From: Nissolia schottii
Lineage: Eukaryota > Streptophyta > Magnoliopsida > Fabales > Fabaceae
Direction: 5' to 3'
NCBI GenBank assembly: GCA_003254905.1
Contig: QANU01083749.1
Span: 98,203 to 162,202 of the forward strand
Length of the DNA stretch: 64,000 bases
Shown: piece after piece, positions 60,914 to 64,000 of the stretch
Layout of the letters: each line of letters opens with the position of its first letter
Numbering within the stretch: position 1 is the first letter of the stretch
The notes under the pieces: model-generated
Seen by the model: the letters and a program-made list of their open reading frames with translations, nothing else
Databases searched by the model: none
What the model was told of the DNA's origin: nothing
Program-made: the position numbers and the translations under genes

Positions 60914-61431
60914 CGAGCACGTTTGCAAATTGTATTAGTTAAAATGAAAATAAATTGTTACTTCTTAAATTCAAAAGTCAAATCGTGTTTTCTAATTAGT
61001 TTCCTAAATTATTAATAGTTTACATTAAAATCTAAAATTAAATTTAAAATTCAAAAGTCTACATTTAAAAAATAAAATTAGAATCGGACTTCTTTTTTCG
61101 GTAAGTTAATAGATTTTTTTTGCTAATTTAAATCTGGCCTCTAAATTGAGTTGTATCACATCATAATTCATTCCAAATTTAGAAATAGGAGGACCATGAG
61201 AATAACAAAATCATACTTGAAAGGTTTCCTTTTGAGCATTGTATTTCTGGTAATTCCAAATATTTTCTTGAATGGGAGCTTACGTTTTCGGATCCTAGGT
61301 TTGTAATATATATAAAAAATTAAATTTTAATTAATATTTATTGTGTAATTAAATACATGTTGCAATGAATTATTTATTTTCTACTACTACCTTCTCCATC
61401 TATATAATGTTATAAGAACCTTTCTTCCCTC
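60914..61431. other. Spacer, no gene seen
   Basis: AT-rich, nothing recognised. Confidence 0.5.
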
Positions 61432-61718
61432 TGTAACCGAAGTAAAATTGTAATAGAGGAATTGTAGAGAGAATGAATGAATTTTGTGTAATTATCTATA
61501 TTTTCTGCAATTGAATATGATAGAGATAGGGATAGTGCTCCTTCCTTTGGAAGAAGAAGAACTAGAGAGAAGATAGAAATTCCTTAGAGAAAGGTAGGAA
61601 TCAAACAATAACAATTTCCATACTCTCTTTTCAACGCAAATCTCCTATTTATACTATTATTGACCTCTACTACTTGGACCAATTTTTATTTGGTCTTTAT
61701 TTACTTAGGTCCGTTACA
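61432..61718 (-). mobile_element. Probable 3' LTR of a Ty3/gypsy-like element
   Basis: Bounded by tgtaac at 61432 (plus) and its inverted form gttaca at 61713-61718, so the minus-strand unit runs TGTAAC...GTTACA, 287 bp. On the minus strand it has tataaatagg (about 61645-61660) as promoter. Just beyond its 5' edge (61728-61758) minus-strand codons read LEDKV, the usual end of plant gypsy polyproteins. The matching 5' LTR is not visible. Confidence 0.55.
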
Positions 61719-63106
61719 ATACTCTATCCTTTAAAAATGGACCTTGTCCTCAAGGTCCAAAAAAAATATATATTTCCTCCAGGATCCCATTGCATAAATT
61801 GTAACTTACTAAAATTGCCTTATTCAATTGTGCCCATTTTGAAAATTTTCAGAAAAATTGCCCTTGTTGCAAAAGCCTACCTCCTATAACTCATTTTTGG
61901 TGATTGAGTCCCACCCATCTGGATCCAAAAATCGCATTGGGCTTGGCTCACTTTCGTAATTCTGGGTTACACTAGACCCTGGAGACCACCAAAGCCTCCT
62001 TCCTCATTTTCCTCAAATGCAACCCTAATGTCTTCCATCTTTTCCCATTTCTCCCAATTCCTTGGTGGTTGCTCCATATCCTTCATGGCCACCATTGCTT
62101 CCTTCCCCATCACAACCAACGCGGCAACGGCAGCCACCAGCACGTGCGCCCTCTCCGACGTGCTCCCACCCACAAACGCCATCACGGCTTCTCGGCCCGT
62201 CAAAACCCGGAGCGTGATGGCAGCCCCTCTCCTTCGCGCTTCCTTGCTTGTTATCGCCCCCGACGCGCCCTTTCCCTCTTCGTGCGCCCACCCACAATCA
62301 TTGCTTACCAATGCCGCCTTCATCTCGTCATTCGCCAACCACCCACGCAGCCCACCGTCATACACACAACCACCATTAGTGATGGCAGTGGGTGAATCGT
62401 CGTTCGTGTTCTCGGTGGCCCACTCGTGCTTCTCTTTCAGCGATTGTGTTGGCATCATCTTCCATGCCACCACTGTTTCTCGCTTCCTCCACCCGTACGT
62501 CGTGCTGACTGCCACCTACCTGCGGTTTCCGTCGCCGGTCGCCGTTGCCGAGGCGTCGTCGACGTGCCTAGTGGCACCACCCTCCTTCGCGGTGTCCTCT
62601 TTGCCAGTCGTCGTGCTTGTGACCGTGCATCTTGCCAGCCACTGCTCCAGCTTTGCTCCGCTCCAATCTCCCTTCCTCTTCCGCCCCTTTTCGCCAGACG
62701 CCGTCGTCGACGATGCCACTCTAGCTCCCCACAAGGTCTGGAGCCTTCTATTTTCCCCTGCGGTGGCGCCCCCAAAGCCCACCACGGGCAGATCTGCATC
62801 CGGTGGTGTCAACCCACTCCTCTTCTTCACCGCGATGTATTCTTCACCGCTTCCGCCACCATGTCTGTATCCTCTGTATCCGCCACCGTCCGGCACCCTG
62901 TGGTCCGGCGGCTTTGGTCGTGGACTTTGTATGCTTGATCTGCCGTCGTCCCCCCATCCTCGCAGCGCCTATCACCGCCACCATAGCTTCCGTAGTCACA
63001 ACATTGGTGAGCTTCAAGCTGACTATCGGCTGAATCACATTGCCCTGGCGAGTGTGTGGCTCGTCGTTGATTCCCGCTTCTGGTGGCATCAACTCTGTCA
63101 CCACCT
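61719..63106 (-). mobile_element. GC-rich retrotransposon internal segment, unassigned ORFs
   Basis: Much GC-richer than the rest of the window. Open on both strands: 62028-63110 plus (360 codons, Ala/Ser/Pro-rich) and 61967-62515 minus (182 codons, ending GGFGGLQGLV). Neither matches a domain I know. The position between the 3' LTR and the next LTR suggests element-derived sequence, with the minus-strand reading the likelier coding one; the long plus frame may only be a shadow of GC-rich minus coding. Confidence 0.4.
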
Positions 63107-63107
63107 G

Positions 63108-64000
63108 TAACATCCCAATTTTCTCTTAGGGGAATAATCGTGATTAATTAATTTCTAATCATGATTAGAGAATTGAGATGGAAAATTTTAAATTAAAATA
63201 TCCCTAGGAATTTAGACGTGGCGCGGTAGAAAATTCGGCGCACAACCGAACCGCCATCGGTTGCCGATAAAATTTGGCACGCAAAACGATGTACGTGAAA
63301 ATAATCTCCCAGAGAAAAATTCGCAAACACCTTCAAACATTAATACCCTTAGGTAGGTGGGAATTCGAGGATCGCGACGGTTCAAACGGAATATTTTTCG
63401 AACGACCGTGCGCGACGCACCGAGACTGCGAGCGATAAAACACGAGCGAACCGGGACCGGGAGAAAACAAAATCTCTGCAGCTGCAAAGAGAAGGGGCTG
63501 CACGGTTTTTGTGAGAAAATTTACTCAAAAATATCTCCCCAAAATGTGCTTCCAAATTCCCATCACCATACCCTCATTAATTACTACCCATACCTTCAAC
63601 TATTCACTATTTTATTAAAATTCTAAAATTAATCACTCCTCTTCTCCATTCAGCCGAACCCCACCAGCCTCTCCACTCTCATTTTCATTCTTCCAAAAAC
63701 ACTCCAAAACTTCTTCAAGAAAGCTTGGAGAAAAGCCACCAAAGAGCCACCATCTTCTTGACCAAAAATCAAGCATTCTTCCACCATTTTCCATAGCCAA
63801 GTTTCCTCACATTTTCACTTATTCTACTTCACTCACCACCAAGGAAAACAAACATCATCATCCTTCATATTTTCTCAAAATATTCAACTTGAGAAAGGAG
63901 GGGGATCTCAAGCTTTGGAGCAACAAAGCTTCTTGGACTTCAACCCAAGCTCACTACGCCACATCAAACCAACACTCAACAAGTGGGTAACTTAGGCTTT
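63108..64000 (+). mobile_element. 5' part of another LTR or element, running off the window
   Basis: Starts tgtaacatcccaatttt, a common start of plant gypsy (Tekay/Del-type) LTRs. It continues through GC-rich U3-like sequence with many cg pairs (63200-63480) to an AC/CT-rich leader (63640-63960, ccaccaaa, cttcttca). The other end lies outside the window. It may belong to a separate element inserted into the preceding one. Confidence 0.5.

Noticed and set aside
1..64000. CRISPR arrays, bacterial operons, tRNA genes
   Set aside because: The sequence is plant nuclear DNA; no regularly spaced repeat-spacer array was seen, and no cloverleaf-like tRNA sequence was noticed. A tRNA scan was not possible.

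Overview
This is a 64 kb piece of plant nuclear DNA, most likely a legume and probably soybean (Glycine). The reasons are AT-rich intergenic DNA with many microsatellites, spliced genes with GT/AG introns, plant transposons with CACTA, Mutator-like, Ty1/copia and gypsy-type ends, an endogenous pararetrovirus, and an intronless resistance-type receptor-like protein gene in a decayed tandem cluster. The species is an inference. Only two protein genes look intact: an alpha-SNAP gene (33746-37820, +, nine coding exons, 292 residues) and a leucine-rich-repeat receptor-like protein gene (49095-52100, +, 1001 residues, no introns). Everything else is transposon, virus relic, pseudogene, duplicated debris or sequence in which I see no gene.

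Region by region. 1-1893: end part of a CACTA-type transposon. 1894-8760: intergenic DNA with a 486-bp Mutator-like MITE (3934-4419), AT microsatellites and a 91-base gap of N. 8761-23110: a large imperfect palindrome. Its outer arms (about 2.2 kb) start with a CACTA-type terminus on the left. Its inner arms are inverted copies of an endogenous caulimovirid (movement protein, coat protein, zinc knuckle, protease, reverse transcriptase). Near its centre a 2.3-kb scrambled ribosomal DNA block (18S on +, flanked by 26S pieces on -) sits inside a viral ORF. 23111-25646: a third pararetrovirus fragment abuts the right arm and carries the empty-site version of the rDNA insertion point. 25830-26800: a broken B3-domain gene. 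29857-30310: a Ty1/copia tail with LTR. 30598-30990: a 126-bp tandem repeat.

33500-38000 holds the alpha-SNAP gene. 39180-42575 holds three blocks (A, E, C) that recur downstream in reverse order but the same orientation (C at 53820-55370, E at 56515-56695, A at 59367-60913). Between them lies a receptor-like protein cluster with one intact gene and at least two decayed copies seen as 3' ends (43960-44345 and 46670-46990). An ADF/cofilin-like gene with two compensating frameshifts lies just downstream on the - strand (52715-53301).

61432-64000 is retrotransposon: an apparent 3' LTR on the - strand with a GC-rich internal part, then the start of another LTR running off the window.

The alpha-SNAP and the receptor-like protein are not a pathway; each stands alone. 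The candidate for something unusual is the 14-kb palindrome. If transcribed it would fold into a long hairpin carrying pararetrovirus sequence, a possible source of small RNAs against related viruses; this is a hypothesis. No homology search was run; all family calls come from reading motifs.
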